A DNA stretch of 64,000 nucleotides from Pascua guehoae (Eukaryota; Basidiomycota; Tremellomycetes; Trichosporonales; Trichosporonaceae), in the NCBI GenBank assembly GCA_001600415.1, contig BCJX01000008.1, positions 3,851 to 67,850 on the forward strand, read 5' to 3'. Numbering within the stretch: position 1 is the stretch's first letter; each line of letters starts with the position of its first letter. The notes under the pieces were generated by a model, which searched no databases, was not told where the DNA came from, and saw nothing but the letters and a program-made list of their open reading frames with translations. The translations under genes and the position numbers were made by a program. Below, piece by piece: positions 33,109 through 44,675 of the stretch.

Positions 33109-33227
33109 TGAGGTGGTGAGGTGGTGAGGTGGTGAGATGGTGAGGTGGTGAGGTGGTGAGGTGGTGAGGTGGTGAGGTGGTGAGGTCAAGGCCGAGGTCG
33201 AGGTCGAGATCGAGATCGAGATCGAGC
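33109..33227. repeat. 9-bp gaggtggtg array followed by a 6-bp gagatc/gaggtc array
   Basis: About nine copies of gaggtggtg run to 33185 (one with gagatggtg), followed after a few bases by gaggtc and gagatc hexamers to 33227. The reverse strand gives long Thr-Ser-Pro-His frames that are artefacts of the repeat. Confidence 0.85.
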
Positions 33228-34413
33228 TGGCAGGGCATGATGGTTGGATATCCGTCGAGGAGCAAAGTAGTCTCCGCGCGGACACGACGAGATCCCACGA
33301 TCAGGTCCATAAGCCCGAGAACTGCTGCAGCTCGTACCCATTCCTACCGCCCGAGTGATCCAGAAACTCGTCGCTTCGCCCGGCCAGAGTTTGATTTGGC
33401 AATTGTCCCAGTGTCGCTGCTCCGACGCCGTGCTCGGCATCCACCTGCCCAACGACCTCCTCTTCATTGCGAGCACCGACCGCGTAGTCGTACGGTCCTT
33501 TGCCGTGGGTGGCGTCGACCACATCGACCACAGTGAGCACGTCGCGTACGTGCCTTTCCAAACTCGTCGGCAACCGGGACGTTATCGTCAACACCGCGAT
33601 CACATCTCATAACGTGTTCGGCATCACGGCCGCGGCCAACGCAGCAAGAATATATGTATCGTCCTGGCGGCGAGTGGGTTTAGCGAGGTCACAGGCGCGG
33701 CATCAAGCCATGTTGGACTGGCAGTGAACAGGGTAAATAGAACAGTTAACGTGCCGAAGTCGATACCAGGCCAACCCCGCATTGCCATCGCCCAGACACA
33801 CACAGGGTGGTCGAGTTCCGCTAGTCTGTTCCTTCCTGTAGGGAGTAGAACTGGTGGACCTCTGTTCCTTCCTGTAGGGAGTAGAACTGGTGGACCTCGG
33901 TAAGTGCACCCTAGTGAGTGGAGGGTTGATAGCCATGTGCGAGAATCCACAGCGGAGCGATGGAGCGGTAGCCTCAAGTGGGTTACAGAATTACAGAGTT
34001 ATCGAGTCGCTTTAGCGAGACTTCCATTGTCTGTTTTGGTGTGTCGTGATGCCGTGATGTCACCGACTCGGCACGTCGGCACGCGTCTCGCGAAACTCGA
34101 CCAACCGTGGGAGGTTATAAATGCCCACCTGTGTGGCTTTTGGCCAGAAGCGGGTCCTGAGGTTGTGGTATATCCTGAGTTGGGACAGGCACTGTCGCGA
34201 AGTGAAATTAGTTGACTCGAGCAACAATCCGCCGGCCCAAAGTCCAGAAGTGGGTGTGCAAGAGGCAGTGGCATCCAATCCCTTTCCCCCGCTCTCCCCG
34301 ATTCACACTGACGAGTCGACGGGTTAAAAAAAGGCATATAACGGGCAGATGTATCTCTCACCCCCCAGCCTGTCTCCACCGCCCCTTTAGTCATTGTCAG
34401 ACCACCTACTAAA
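33228..34413. other. Intergenic region with a 36-bp direct duplication
   Basis: No gene is supported. A 36-bp sequence beginning ctgttccttcctgtaggg occurs twice in perfect tandem at 33826-33861 and 33862-33897. The stretch 33355-33612 is open but without a known domain. The last ~100 bp are a pyrimidine-rich leader to the next gene. Confidence 0.5.
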
Positions 34414-35391
34414 ATGACCATCGACACCACACCGATCCACGCCCAGGTCGAGGCCATTCGGCACTTTAACCGCTTCTACACTCGCCAAGTTGGCGTCCTT
34501 AAACCGTATGGCAACGACAACCTCACCCTGACCGACGTGCGCGTTCTCTATGAACTGGCCCACACCAACAGCGACATGGTCGCTACGGACATTGCTCGTG
34601 CGCTCGCCATCGACAATGGATACCTGAGTCGCATTCTCAAGCGCTTCGAGACGAAACGATGGATCTCGCGGCAGCCCAACCCTGCCGATGGTCGACAGAG
34701 CATTCTACGGCTCACGGACGCGGGTAGGCAAGTGTACGGCCCGCTCGAGGCAAAGTCTCAGGCAGACGTGGCGACCCTCCTCGCGCCTCTTTCACCAGTC
34801 GACCGCCAGAAGCTCCTCACGTCCATGGCAATCGTCGAGGATCTGATTCACTCGCCGTCATCATCACCGAGCTCGCCACGTGAGGCACCCGCGCGCCAAG
34901 TTGTGGTGCGCGACCCACGTTCGGGCGACATTGGCTGGGTCGTGCAAGCAAACGGCGAGAGCTACTATCGCGAACGCGGCTGGGACTGGGAGTTCGAGGC
35001 CATGGTTGCGGACATTATGAGCCAGTTTGTCCGCAACTTTGACGCCACGAAAGAGAAGGGATGGATCGCCGAGGTCGACGGCGAACGGGCAGGCTCCGTC
35101 TTCCTCGTCCAAGGATCGGCACCCGATACCGCCAAACTCCGCATGCTCTTCCTCACTCCCGCCGCACGCGGCCTCGGTCTTGGTGGCCGCCTCGTCGACG
35201 AGTGTATCGCTTTTGCCCGTGATGCGGGCTACAGCAAGGTCGAGCTGTGGACGCACAGCTGCCTCACGGACGCCCGGAGGATCTATGCCAAACGCGGCTT
35301 TGTCCACCAAGAGGCCGATGATGATCCCTACGTTGCCTTTGGGGGCCACGAGCTCGTGGGTGAGAATTGGTTACTGGATCTGAAGGCGTAG
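34414..35391 (+). CDS. Bacterial-type MarR-GNAT bifunctional protein
   Basis: A single uninterrupted frame of 325 residues. Residues ~10-145 form a MarR winged-helix domain: LTLTDVRVLYELAH, TDIARALAIDNGYLSRILKR (recognition helix), then wing ISRQPNPADGRQSILRLTDAG. Residues ~165-325 form a GNAT acetyltransferase with EKGWIAEVDGERAGSVFLVQ, KLRMLFLTPAARGLGLGGRL (acetyl-CoA loop, R/Q-x-x-G-x-G/A form) and ARRIYAKRGFVHQE. This fusion is common in proteobacteria and actinobacteria, where it is a DNA-binding or free acetyltransferase. Lack of introns in an intron-rich region supports bacterial origin. The gene is intact, with no frameshift. A pyrimidine-rich leader precedes the ATG, as for fungal genes. 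Confidence 0.92.
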   Translation: MTIDTTPIHAQVEAIRHFNRFYTRQVGVLKPYGNDNLTLTDVRVLYELAHTNSDMVATDIARALAIDNGYLSRILKRFETKRWISRQPNPADGRQSILRLTDAGRQVYGPLEAKSQADVATLLAPLSPVDRQKLLTSMAIVEDLIHSPSSSPSSPREAPARQVVVRDPRSGDIGWVVQANGESYYRERGWDWEFEAMVADIMSQFVRNFDATKEKGWIAEVDGERAGSVFLVQGSAPDTAKLRMLFLTPAARGLGLGGRLVDECIAFARDAGYSKVELWTHSCLTDARRIYAKRGFVHQEADDDPYVAFGGHELVGENWLLDLKA

Positions 35392-36043
35392 CAAGTAGTG
35401 ATGGTTGTCTAGTTATGCATTCATGTGAACCCCACAACTCGAGCTTGCAGTAACTGGTTGACGTGGTTCGGAACGGGACTGGAGCTGTATCCCAAACTAC
35501 GATCTTCACCGTTGCTGTCGCTGCCTGCAATGTGGATGGGTTGGGTAGGCGTCCATGGCTGCCACCACACCCGCCAACTCCCATCCCAAGTCAACTGAGT
35601 GACAGCACCTCGGACCCAACAAGAGAACCAACCATGTTCTTGGGGTCGTCTCCGTCACCCCGTGAGAATTTTAGCGAGCATCGCCGAGCATTGCAGCTGC
35701 TCGTACATGGTCAGGTTAAAGTTAATCTCAGAGGCCAGCACAGCTGTCGATGGGAGTTCACAATGTCGTCGTCGGCAGCACGTTAGTAGGTCAAGTCACC
35801 ACCATAATTTGTATCGATGCCCCCTCCTTATCCATGTTGGATGCCAGGGACGGGACTGCGCACCATTCCAGCGAAACAGAATTTGATTCCGTTGTTGGAC
35901 CTTTTTGCGCGTGGGTTTGCCAACTACACGTCACTTGACGCACTATCACTCCATTGTTTGTGTTTGTTCAGCATCCCCTCACTCTCCTCGACAATCCTAC
36001 AGTACATCTTTCCTCGGCCAACGTGTCACAAACACAGTCCTAC
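35392..36043. other. Intergenic region, 5' leader of the bZIP gene
   Basis: About 650 bp with no supported gene. The final part is TC-rich, as expected for a leader. Confidence 0.5.
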
Positions 36044-37072
36044 ATGGCCGACAACGACAGCGCGTGGGATGTGGGTGTCGGCAACGCTTTGGGGGCCGGT
36101 CGCACAGGCGACTCCATCTTCCCGCCCGCTCCCTTCCCCCAAGACGCCGTCTCGGCCCCACCAAACGGTCACGACAACACGTCCACGGCTGTTACCGATG
36201 ACCATGCACACCTCGATGACCCAACACCAGATGACAACGGGCACCTAATGACCGACAATGGCACGGACGGAGGTGTTCCACCACCGACGACGCGAATGAG
36301 GTCAATCCACCAATTGTCCGCTCAAGAGAAGAAGGAGCGACAAAAGCAGCAGAACCGGCGGGCAGCCGAGAGGAGCAGGAACAAGAAGCGGGAAGAACTG
36401 TACGTGTTTCCCAACCAAGCCCACCACTTGGCTAATAACAGTACGGCTCTCGAAATGACGGTCAACAACATTCAAGAGGAGAACAACCGTCTTCGCGCGC
36501 GACTGTCCACTCTTCTGGCGAGTAAAACGACCGACACGACGCAGCCCCCCGCCGACGAGGAGGCCCCTCCATCTGGTGGCATCGACTACGCCAACCTGGT
36601 CAAGCTCCAGGCAGAGCTTGCGAGTGCCAAGGCTACACTTCTCGAACGAGAATTGGAGCTCGCGCGCCAGCAGGAAAAGGACGTTCAGGGTGGCGACAAT
36701 ACAGAACTCCGTCAAGTTCTCCTCACCCATACCACATCGCTTCAAGCTGTGCAGTCTGAAGTCAAGACACTGCACATGCTCATCGCCCACCTTCGTACCG
36801 AGCGCGACAACCTTTCCCGGCAGCGGGACACTCTGGCTCGGGAGATTGAGGCTCGCCGAACATTGCGCAACACGGCAGGGGAAACCCCGACCCCGGCGCT
36901 CAACTCGAGGGCGTCTGGAGCTGAACGCGCCCTTCTCGAGCTGCGCGGTATTGTAGACGGCGCCATCAAGTCTTGGGAACAGGTGCGCACCGTCATCATG
37001 CAACTCACTAATATGTCAGAACTCGATGCTCCCACCACGGAATGCCGACGGCAACCCCTGAGCAACTTTTGA
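36044..37072 (+). CDS. bZIP transcription factor
   Basis: A nuclear regulator of 328 residues after removing a 42-nt intron (36400-36441), whose length keeps the unspliced frame open. The basic region KKERQKQQNRRAAERSRNKK has the N-x7-R form (NRRAAERSR). It continues after splicing into REELTALEMTVNNIQEENNR with leucine-type heptads. A second coiled-coil stretch rich in Leu, Glu and Arg follows at about residues 170-270. The N-terminus is acidic and Pro-rich. The Met at 36044 was chosen over an in-frame upstream Met at 35954, which would add non-conserved residues. It is convergent with the mitochondrial carrier. The subfamily is not clear. Confidence 0.85.
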   Translation: MADNDSAWDVGVGNALGAGRTGDSIFPPAPFPQDAVSAPPNGHDNTSTAVTDDHAHLDDPTPDDNGHLMTDNGTDGGVPPPTTRMRSIHQLSAQEKKERQKQQNRRAAERSRNKKREELYVFPNQAHHLANNSTALEMTVNNIQEENNRLRARLSTLLASKTTDTTQPPADEEAPPSGGIDYANLVKLQAELASAKATLLERELELARQQEKDVQGGDNTELRQVLLTHTTSLQAVQSEVKTLHMLIAHLRTERDNLSRQRDTLAREIEARRTLRNTAGETPTPALNSRASGAERALLELRGIVDGAIKSWEQVRTVIMQLTNMSELDAPTTECRRQPLSNF

Positions 37073-37256
37073 GATGTGAACGAGTAGAGTATCACGATCG
37101 TTGGGTTCTGTACAGCAGCGATCGTTAGGTCCGATGGGGCCAGGGCATTCGAAGCCGCTGGCCCGTCTGTAATGCATACATGTATATGCAGTCTATACTT
37201 CTGGTTGCAACAGGAGGCGGCGAGGTCCGCTCGGTGTGATAACGCAAATGTCACTG

Positions 37257-38605
37257 CTACAATTCCAACAACCGTTTCAAGAACTGCCAGGTCGCAAAAG
37301 ATATGCTGGAGGGGGTCAGCACAGGGCAACAGAGGGGTAGTGGGTACGCACCTGGTCATTGGGACAACCTTGATGTAGCCAATGCTCAACCCGACAAAGA
37401 AGCCCCTCCATCCGTTTGCAGCGTAGATTGCATGAACGGCCTGTCGCCACGAGACACCCGCACCCCCTCCAACACCTCCGACCTGCATGCGACGGCGCAC
37501 CACTTCGAACGGGTAGCTGACCGTCTGGCTCACGAGACCAGCGATAGCGCCGCAAGTTAGGTCTCGAGCCGTTGGTCGCTTCTGGAAGTAGGGCATGTAC
37601 TCTGGCAGGTGACGCTTGAGTGTGCCATAGGTGAGGAAGGACACGCCCGCATAGGGAATCATGCCCATCAAGGTCACCGAGAAGCCACGATAGAACGGAT
37701 AGAATGGGAGGGAGCGCGTAAACGTCGATACACCACCTGCAGAGGATGTTTTCGGCTGAGTGTAGCGCTCCTGGTAGATTGTTCGGATCGCGCGGAGAAG
37801 GGAGGGACGCTCTGTGGTCGATGTCTGGTAGGCGAGTCGGACGCGAATCAACTCCATTGGGTATGTGCACAAGACAGCAGCGACACCTGTTTATTAGTCT
37901 GACGAAGACCACAACACTCTCCTCCACTCACCCGATGAGGAACCCGCCAGGAAGAATCGACCGGGCGTCGCCTGGTCGGGTGTAGGGATGAGTCTCTGCA
38001 CAACGTCAGCCCAGTCAACAATCAAGGTGCCTGCCTACCTTTTCAATCCAGTCATAGAATAGAAACTTGATGCCAGCGTAGGGAAAGATGCGCAACAAGG
38101 TGGCCGAGTGTCCTTGGAACAAGCCCCGGATGCCGCTCTCCTTGTAGATCTTTGCAGTCGCGTGCAGTAATCCGGCAGGTGTTCCTGGGCATTAGTGGCA
38201 TGTCAGAGACGAACAAACTTACCTGCATATCTCTTGAACTCTTGGTTGGACGTCTGGAATAGAATCTTGACTCGGTCTAGTGGAGCAATAGCCGTCTTGG
38301 CCTGTGCAGACGCGTCAGAGCGTGTTCATGGGGTAACCAGGGGGAAGAGACTCACGACACAGCCGGCAATTCCTCCTACGACGCCACTGGTAACGACTGG
38401 AAAGAATTGGTCAGTATGAAGATTCGGGGCAATGATGGGCACGCGACCATGTTACCCGGGTTGATTGCTTACCATAATCCCAACTCTTCTTGTCGGTCCT
38501 GACGCGGTGGCGGTGTTCGAGCCACAATTTCTGGATTGACAATGGTGTGGGCGGCGTTGCCTCCAATGCTGGGGACGCTCTGTCCCCCGCAGAGTGACTG
38601 GCCAT
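37257..38605 (-). CDS. Mitochondrial carrier, Leu5/SLC25A16-42-like
   Basis: An inner-membrane carrier with three repeats, each opening with a Px[DE]xx[RK] signature. These are [13 protein letters not shown] in repeat 1, [14 protein letters not shown] in repeat 2 and [14 protein letters not shown] in repeat 3. Introns interrupt it at several points, including one near the end that restores [16 protein letters not shown] before the stop. The opening [11 protein letters not shown] at 38605 was chosen as start; an in-frame Met at 38956 adds a Pro-rich non-conserved tail. [34 protein letters not shown] and [14 protein letters not shown] resemble the yeast Leu5 and SLC25A42 group that moves coenzyme A. 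It is divergent from RPN7. Confidence 0.88.
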
Positions 38606-39111
38606 GGCGACGGCGGCGAGAAACGGGAACGGCGGCGACGGGGCGAGGATAACAAGAAGCGATGGAGGTGGACGAGGTGTAGTCGAGTTTTGGATGGAAA
38701 TGAAAAGGGACTTCTGGCAGTGGTCCAGCTGGTCCAGACGGCTCACGGCTAAGCTCACAGTGGCGCACCCAGGCAGGCAGGCAGGCAGGCTGCCCCCGCC
38801 CCCGGTGGTGACTTGTCCGTGGGCGGAGATTGAGCGATCACATTGACTTAGCCGGCAAGCTCCAGCCGAAATGCCGAGCCACCGATGCGCTTCAGCGACC
38901 ACGCTAGTCCCACGCGACCTTCTTGCAGGACATGCCACGTGCCTCCCACATGACATTTGCTTCCGCTATCCGCGTCTGCCCCTTTGTCCAACAACGCGCG
39001 TTCTTGCATCACCACCACCAACACCGTCATTGTCACCTCCTCCACCACCAACACCAACACCAACTTCCGCCCACCTTTCATCACCCTACTCTTTTGCGTG
39101 CCGACATCGCA
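38606..39111. promoter_or_regulatory. Shared divergent promoter of the carrier and RPN7
   Basis: Five hundred bp separate the two starts. An aggc(aggc)3 run is at 38771, and the RPN7 side has a caccaccaacacc-rich leader. No proteasome-type PACE element (GGTGGCAAA) was seen. Confidence 0.4.
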
Positions 39112-40519
39112 ATGGCAGACGAGAGCGTCCCTCTTCCCCACCCAAACCTCAAGGTGCCTCAATGGTACTACCAGATTGTAAACGTCGACCGGCTTCGCGA
39201 TGAGGCGAGCAAGTCGTTCTGGGAGGCAGTAGAGAAGGATGGTAAGTCTATTGTCAACAAGTTGCCCATGCTGATGGCAGAAATGGCGCCCTACATTCGT
39301 ACGACTTCCATCAAGCCGCCCAACGCCGGACTCTTGCCAGACCTCGAGAAGAAGAACACGGCCGAGCTCGAGTCGATCGAGGCAAAGTTGAAGGATGCCG
39401 AGGAGAACCAGGGCGAGAGTGAAGTGTCCGAGCTGCTGCGGTCAAAGGCCATGTACCTGTGTCGTATTGGAAACAAGGTGAGGATTCTCAAAGTGACCTT
39501 TAGACTGACCATGCAGGAGCTTGCCCTCCCAGCTCTCGAGACGGCGCTGGAGAAGACTGCCGGTCTGGGTGCCCGGATCGACCTTGTGCTGGCCATGGTT
39601 CGTCTGGGACTCTTTTCGTCCGACGTGCAGCTTGTGACTAGCAGCATGACGCGTGCAGCAGAGTGAGCATTGTGCTTGTCAAAACACTGGACAAGCTAAC
39701 GTTCAGGTTGATCGACTCGGGTGGTGACTGGGACCGTCGGAATCGTCTCAAGGTCTACCGCGCTGTGCACTACCTGTCGATCCGCGACTTTAAGCAGGCC
39801 GCCGACCTCCTCATTGACTCTTTGTCCACCTTTACCGCCACGGAGCTCATGGAGTATGAAGAGTTTGTGGCCCTCACCGTTTTGGCGGCTGCTGTTGGCT
39901 GTGACCGAAAGACGCTCAAGGCAAAGGTGAGCCCTAGAATGGTGTCGCAGGGTTGCTGACGGTAGATTCTGTCGAGCTCCGAGGTCAATGGCTGCATCAC
40001 GTCTGTCCAGACGCTAGTGACCATGGCCGAGTCGCTGTACAAGAGCAACTACGCCACCTTCTTTGTCGCGCTCGCAGAAGTCGAGCAGGAGTACCTCATC
40101 CCCAACCCCATCCTCGCGCCCCATGCTCGCTACTATGTTCGGGAGATGCGTATCAAGGCGTACCAGCAGCTGCTCGAGAGCTACCGCAGCCTTACCCTGG
40201 AGCGCATGGCACGGTCGTTTGGTGTCAGCGAGGCGTTTGTCGACCGGTGAGTAGCGTTGCCCGTGTGTTGAAATGGCCAGAGCTGACAAAGACCCAGTGA
40301 CCTCTCACGATTCATTGCCAGCGGCCGCATCGCTTGCACCATCGACAAGGTCAGCGGCGTCATTACTACCGACAAGCTGTCGTCACAAAACAAGACGGTC
40401 GTCTACGAGCAGTTCCTCAAGCAGGGCGACTTGCTGCTCAGCGGTGAGTTGGAGGCGAATGTGCTTGTGCAGAGCTGACTGGTGTAGACATGCACAAGCT
40501 TCACCGCGTTGTGGGATAG
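39112..40519 (+). CDS. RPN7: 26S proteasome regulatory particle subunit Rpn7 (PSMD6)
   Basis: A non-ATPase lid subunit. Introns 39478-39516, 39663-39706, 39927-39965, 40247-40297 and 40444-40487 leave 396 residues, normal for the family. The N-terminus has [12 protein letters not shown]. The helical repeat region contains [20 protein letters not shown] and [16 protein letters not shown]. The C-terminal PCI domain reads [40 protein letters not shown] and [20 protein letters not shown], ending [20 protein letters not shown]. All are strong Rpn7 features. It shares a promoter with the divergent carrier. Confidence 0.95.
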
Positions 40520-41195
40520 GTAGATGTAGCCATGCTCAGCAGAGGACCGCAGTAGACATTCATGCCCGTTGGTGAAGCGATATGCATTGATGGGTTAGCA
40601 GTGGGCGGCGTTGGGGTCCGGGGCGTTGATGTGTAAGGCGACCGCCAGAGGGATGGACCGAATGCTTTCGCATTGACAACACACCACGACCAAGGAGAAG
40701 AAACCATTGTCGTGGAGGAGCCTTGCGAGCGTAGACGGGTGTATCCAGCCATCGACTGTATGACCTCCACGACCCGACTTCGGTCGAGCCACAGTGACAC
40801 AATGGGTTTGAGCGGTTGTTGTGACTGTATTTGGCAGTCATTGGGCTCCATTGCAGGTACTCGCAGCCGGCCGCCCCACTTCTCCTGGACATGTGCATTT
40901 CATGGTTGCCGTCCGTGACGCTCTTTGCTGTTGCATGGCAATTGGCGGCCATGTTCAGAACCGCTCTGGGGATCCGAGGACACGGCGGTGCTGCTGCAGT
41001 GGGAGATATTTCTGACAAATGTGCGTGACGTCAGCGATCCAACTTGTTGAACCAGGCGCTTGCACGCGTTTGAACTCTCGTCGCGTGCAACATTCCACTA
41101 TCTAATCTCTTTGATCACCTCTCTCTTGTCCTCGTGACCATTCCACACTAGAATCGTGTCCGTTACCACCTGCTCCGCGACACCACACGGACACC
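40520..41195. other. Intergenic region, no gene supported
   Basis: Open frames on both strands overlap and show no domains. This is probably the RPN7 terminator and OGG1 promoter. Confidence 0.45.
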
Positions 41196-42561
41196 ATGCC
41201 TTCAGGCGCGCACATTGCAGGAGCAATACGGCACGCTCGGCCACCGTTCCCAGCGGGCTGGTCGTCGCTGCCGATCACGCCGTCAAACCTCACACTGGCC
41301 AACACGCTTCCCGTCGGACAGTCGTTCCTGTGGCACCGACACACATTGCCTGATGCGGGCGAGGAGTACTCTCGCGCAATCGGGTCAGGCGGCCTACCCA
41401 GGGTCGTCTGCCTTCGCCAGTCGCCCACGTCGATATACTATACGGCAATCCACCCCACGCCCGAGGCCACGGCCGCCGACCATGCCGAGGGCCTGACCCG
41501 CGCGTGGCTCGAGGACTACTTTAATTTCACCCGGTACCCTTCGCTGGAGCAATTGTACGACGACTGGAGGACGCGCGATCCCGCCTTTTTCGCCAAGGTC
41601 GAGCTGGATACGCGGGCCGTTGGTGTGCGCGTGTTGCGACAAGATCCCTGGGAGACGCTCGTTGCGTGAGTCTGGCGCTGTGACACCATGATCATTGTCA
41701 CACGCGACAACAAGATCACTGTCACACACGCTACACCAAGGTCACCAACTGACGCGCTGACGCGACAGCTTCATCACGTCGACCAACAATCACATTCCGC
41801 GCATCACCTCGTTGCTTCACCGCCTGAGCGAGCGATTCTCGAGCCCCCTCTTGACGCTCGACAATCCAGATGGCGCGGGCGAGACAGTCTACCGGCTGTT
41901 TCCCAGACCGAGCGATCTTCCAGAGACGGGCCTCGAGTCCATCCTTCGAGAGATTGGGTTTGGGTACCGGGCATCGTTTCTGGACGTGACGCTGGCCACG
42001 CTGCGCAGCAAAGGATCAGTCGAGGCCGAGCTGGAACGGTGGCGATCACTGCCGTTGGAGGAGACGCAGGAGCTGCTCATCGGACTCAAGGGTGTCGGGC
42101 GCAAGGTTGCCGACTGTGTCATGCTCATGTGCATGGACCAGGTGTGTTCATGTGTTTCTAGCCTCCCAGCCCGTAGCTGAGTGATTGACTGACGCCCCCA
42201 GCCCTCACTCATCCCCATCGACACGCACATCTACTCTATCGCCGCGCAGCATCCGGCATTCCCATCACGTCTGCGCAACAAGACCATGTCAAAGGCGATG
42301 TACGACGACGTCCAGTCGTTTCTGTCCGAGAAATGGGGGCCGCTCGGGGGCTGGTGCCAGGCGGTCGTCTTTGCTGCCGATCTCAAGCCCAAGGCGAGCC
42401 CCAAGGCTAACGCCAAGCCAAGTAAGACGGCCGCCGTGGTCAAGGCGAAGCGATCACCGTCACCGGATGATGATGTGCCTCTGAGGAATGCGCGCAGGTC
42501 GAAACGCACGCGACGAACGCCGTCGAGCGGAAAGGAGGGGGTCAAGAAGGAGGAGGAGTGA
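41196..42561 (+). CDS. OGG1: 8-oxoguanine DNA glycosylase/AP lyase
   Basis: Base-excision repair enzyme removing 8-oxoguanine opposite cytosine, nuclear and probably mitochondrial. Introns 41666-41768 and 42142-42201 leave 400 residues. The N-terminal domain includes LANTLPVGQSFLWH. ITSTNNHIPRITSLLHRLSE matches the family's SSxNNxxRI block. The helix-hairpin-helix is LLIGLKGVGRKVADCVML, with the Schiff-base Lys in GVGRK. The catalytic Asp is in PIDTHIYSIA. The C-terminus adds a low-complexity Lys/Ser/Arg-rich tail of ~60 residues with KRSKRTRR-like basic clusters, a probable nuclear localisation signal. Confidence 0.95.
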
Positions 42562-43062
42562 GGAGTTTGTCAGGGGGGTGTGATGAGTTTCCCAAGACGG
42601 AGGGGGTGTGAGGTGTTTGACCATGCACCATGCAAATGTAGCCTATGAGAACAAGGGTGCGCATGTTGAGTGGGATTCTGATGCGAGCAAGCGAGCATGA
42701 GAGTCGTCGACGGTGCTTTGCGCCCACTTCAATGCTGCGCTGTGATTCTCAAGACTGTGCCAAGGCGTGCAACACAGCTACTCAGCAGTGACTCGTTATG
42801 CGGCACATTGAGGTCTGTAACGAGCTGATCCCGGTGTGCACACAAGACTCGTGTGGCCCATGCAGCCGTGTCGCTACCGAGCATGTCGTGCTGCCCCCGT
42901 TGAGCGCCCGGAGCGTGTGAAACGGGTGCAGCCAGCCGAAGTGTCGACGTGTCGTGCGCTCAGTGTTTTCTTTCTCACCCACTCACTCACCCGTTCAACT
43001 ACAGCAGGGTCCCCGTCATCCTCCCCAACCTTTCAACCTCTCCTTTCTTCCAAGATCCACAA
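42562..43062. other. Intergenic region, no gene supported
   Basis: This is the OGG1 3' region and the leader of the next gene. The final 60 bp are TC-rich. Nothing else was recognised. Confidence 0.45.
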
Positions 43063-44675
43063 TGTCGGGCCACGCTGACAGCGAGAGTGCGTTCCCTACC
43101 CACAGCTGTCCTTCAATGCTGATTTCAGTCGACACGGACGAGATTGACGATGCTATCGAGATGGCCGAGAACTTTACGGCCGCAACGGCTCAAGTCATTC
43201 GGGGAGAGCTTCCCAAGATCTACTCTGCTCTTAGCGCCTCCAGCTGCAAGGTGGCGTCCGAAATAGGATACCCCTGGCTTGTTCGACGCATGCGCAATGC
43301 CCCAAACTTTGAAAAGTACTGGAAGGAGGTGTAAGTGCCGACCAAAGGAGTACTGTTCTGACGTGTCCCAGCCCCAACCAGAGCAATCCCCACTCGCCCT
43401 TCATCGTGGCCAAGGAACAGGATCTCATAAGCCTCCATTTCGCCGTCGCCTCCATCTTTCAGACTGGACCTGCCGTCCGGCGGTCAGGCCTCGAAATGGT
43501 TCTGGCCTATGCCATCGAGAACAACACCGTCTTTGGCGAAAAAGTCGCAAGGTCAGTTTGGCTAGCTGATCAGTAAAAAGACTCGAGTTAAACGGTGTAA
43601 AGGGCGAGCAAGGAAGATGTCCCCCTCAGCGCCAGTGATCTCGCAAGCATGAGCCTGGGCGACGCCATGCGTTCAATCGAACCAGGCGTTTATGCCCTTT
43701 TGTGGCACAAGGTGAGCATGCCAATAATCACCACAGACACTGACACCAAGGCCAACAAGTTTATTATCGGCTTTACCGTGATGCGAGGGTTCGCGGCGCG
43801 TCTCGGGGCCGAGCCATACTCTAGGTCATACAAGCTTGTCGAGGCCATTGGCGCCGCAAACCAGGACGCCGACCGCCACAACTTCATTCTTTTTCTGCCC
43901 GAGGGGCGCGCCGCCAACCGCACCAACCGCTGCTGGATGACACCCGCTCTCGAGACATTGGGCATCGTTGCCTTCCACTCGACCTCGGGACATGGGTTGA
44001 ACACCAACGCGGTGGATCCTCGTTTCCACTTTTCAGGCTTTACCCATCGCGAGCTCGGTGACATGTGGGCCGCCCACGTCCAGGCTGTACTCGACGGGCA
44101 CAAGATTCCACCAATGTGGAGCAGGCACGAACCCGACATGGAGGCTGGTGCGTTTGCCTGTCAAGTAACTGTGCTAACATGAGAACCCGGATCCAAGACC
44201 TACAGCTATCACACATGGTTCCGCGACCACGTTGCCCCAAAGATTGGGTTCAAGGCAAGCGTGGAAGTCACTAACCAACTCGTCCGGAAGATTGCACCGT
44301 TGGCCGAAGAGAACAACTACGCCAAATTCCCCCCCATCCCCCGCGAAGGTTGGCTCCAGAACCCACCACTTCGTCGCGGAAATCGGGGCACGTTCCTCAA
44401 GGACTCGGCCAAGGTCTCAGCCAAGCGTTCGGGGGGTCGGCGTAAGTTGATACTGCCACATGACCCCTCACTAACTTACAGCGCAACTTTCCCCGTCAGC
44501 TTGGATCCTGGAGAAGAAGTACGACTGGCCGAGGTTGGCAGCAGAGTTGATGGCGTTGGATGGAGAGGAGGACATGGCGGAAGTGGGTAAGAGGATCCGT
44601 GGGGAAGGGGCGATGCCGAGGCGTCTCAAGAGTGCGCACGCGGGCCTGCCGTCGGACGAGGATGAGGAGCTGTGA
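43063..44675 (+). CDS. Uncharacterised multi-exon protein
   Basis: Not recognised as a member of a known family. The coding region is supported by a series of short introns with good GT and AG signals, for example near 43333, 43554, 43710-43740, 44144 and 44442, and by continuous sensible protein across them. Readable blocks are TDEIDDAIEMAENFTAATAQ, KFIIGFTVMRGFAARLG, HNFILFLPEGRAANRTNRCW, FHFSGFTHRELGDMWAAHVQ and YSYHTWFRDHVAPKIGFKAS. No signal peptide or membrane helix is seen. The C-terminus is acidic (LPSDEDEEL). The first intron (42 nt near 43088) is ambiguous because the frame is open through it. Function is unknown. Confidence 0.7.

Noticed and set aside
33177..33612. Open frames after the 9-bp array
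   Set aside because: They begin in repeat DNA and show no known domain. A short plausible-looking stretch at 33355-33550 has no splice partners.
38606..38956. N-terminal extension of the mitochondrial carrier to Met 38956
   Set aside because: The added residues are Pro/Ser-rich and not carrier-like, and the extension would consume most of the RPN7 promoter.
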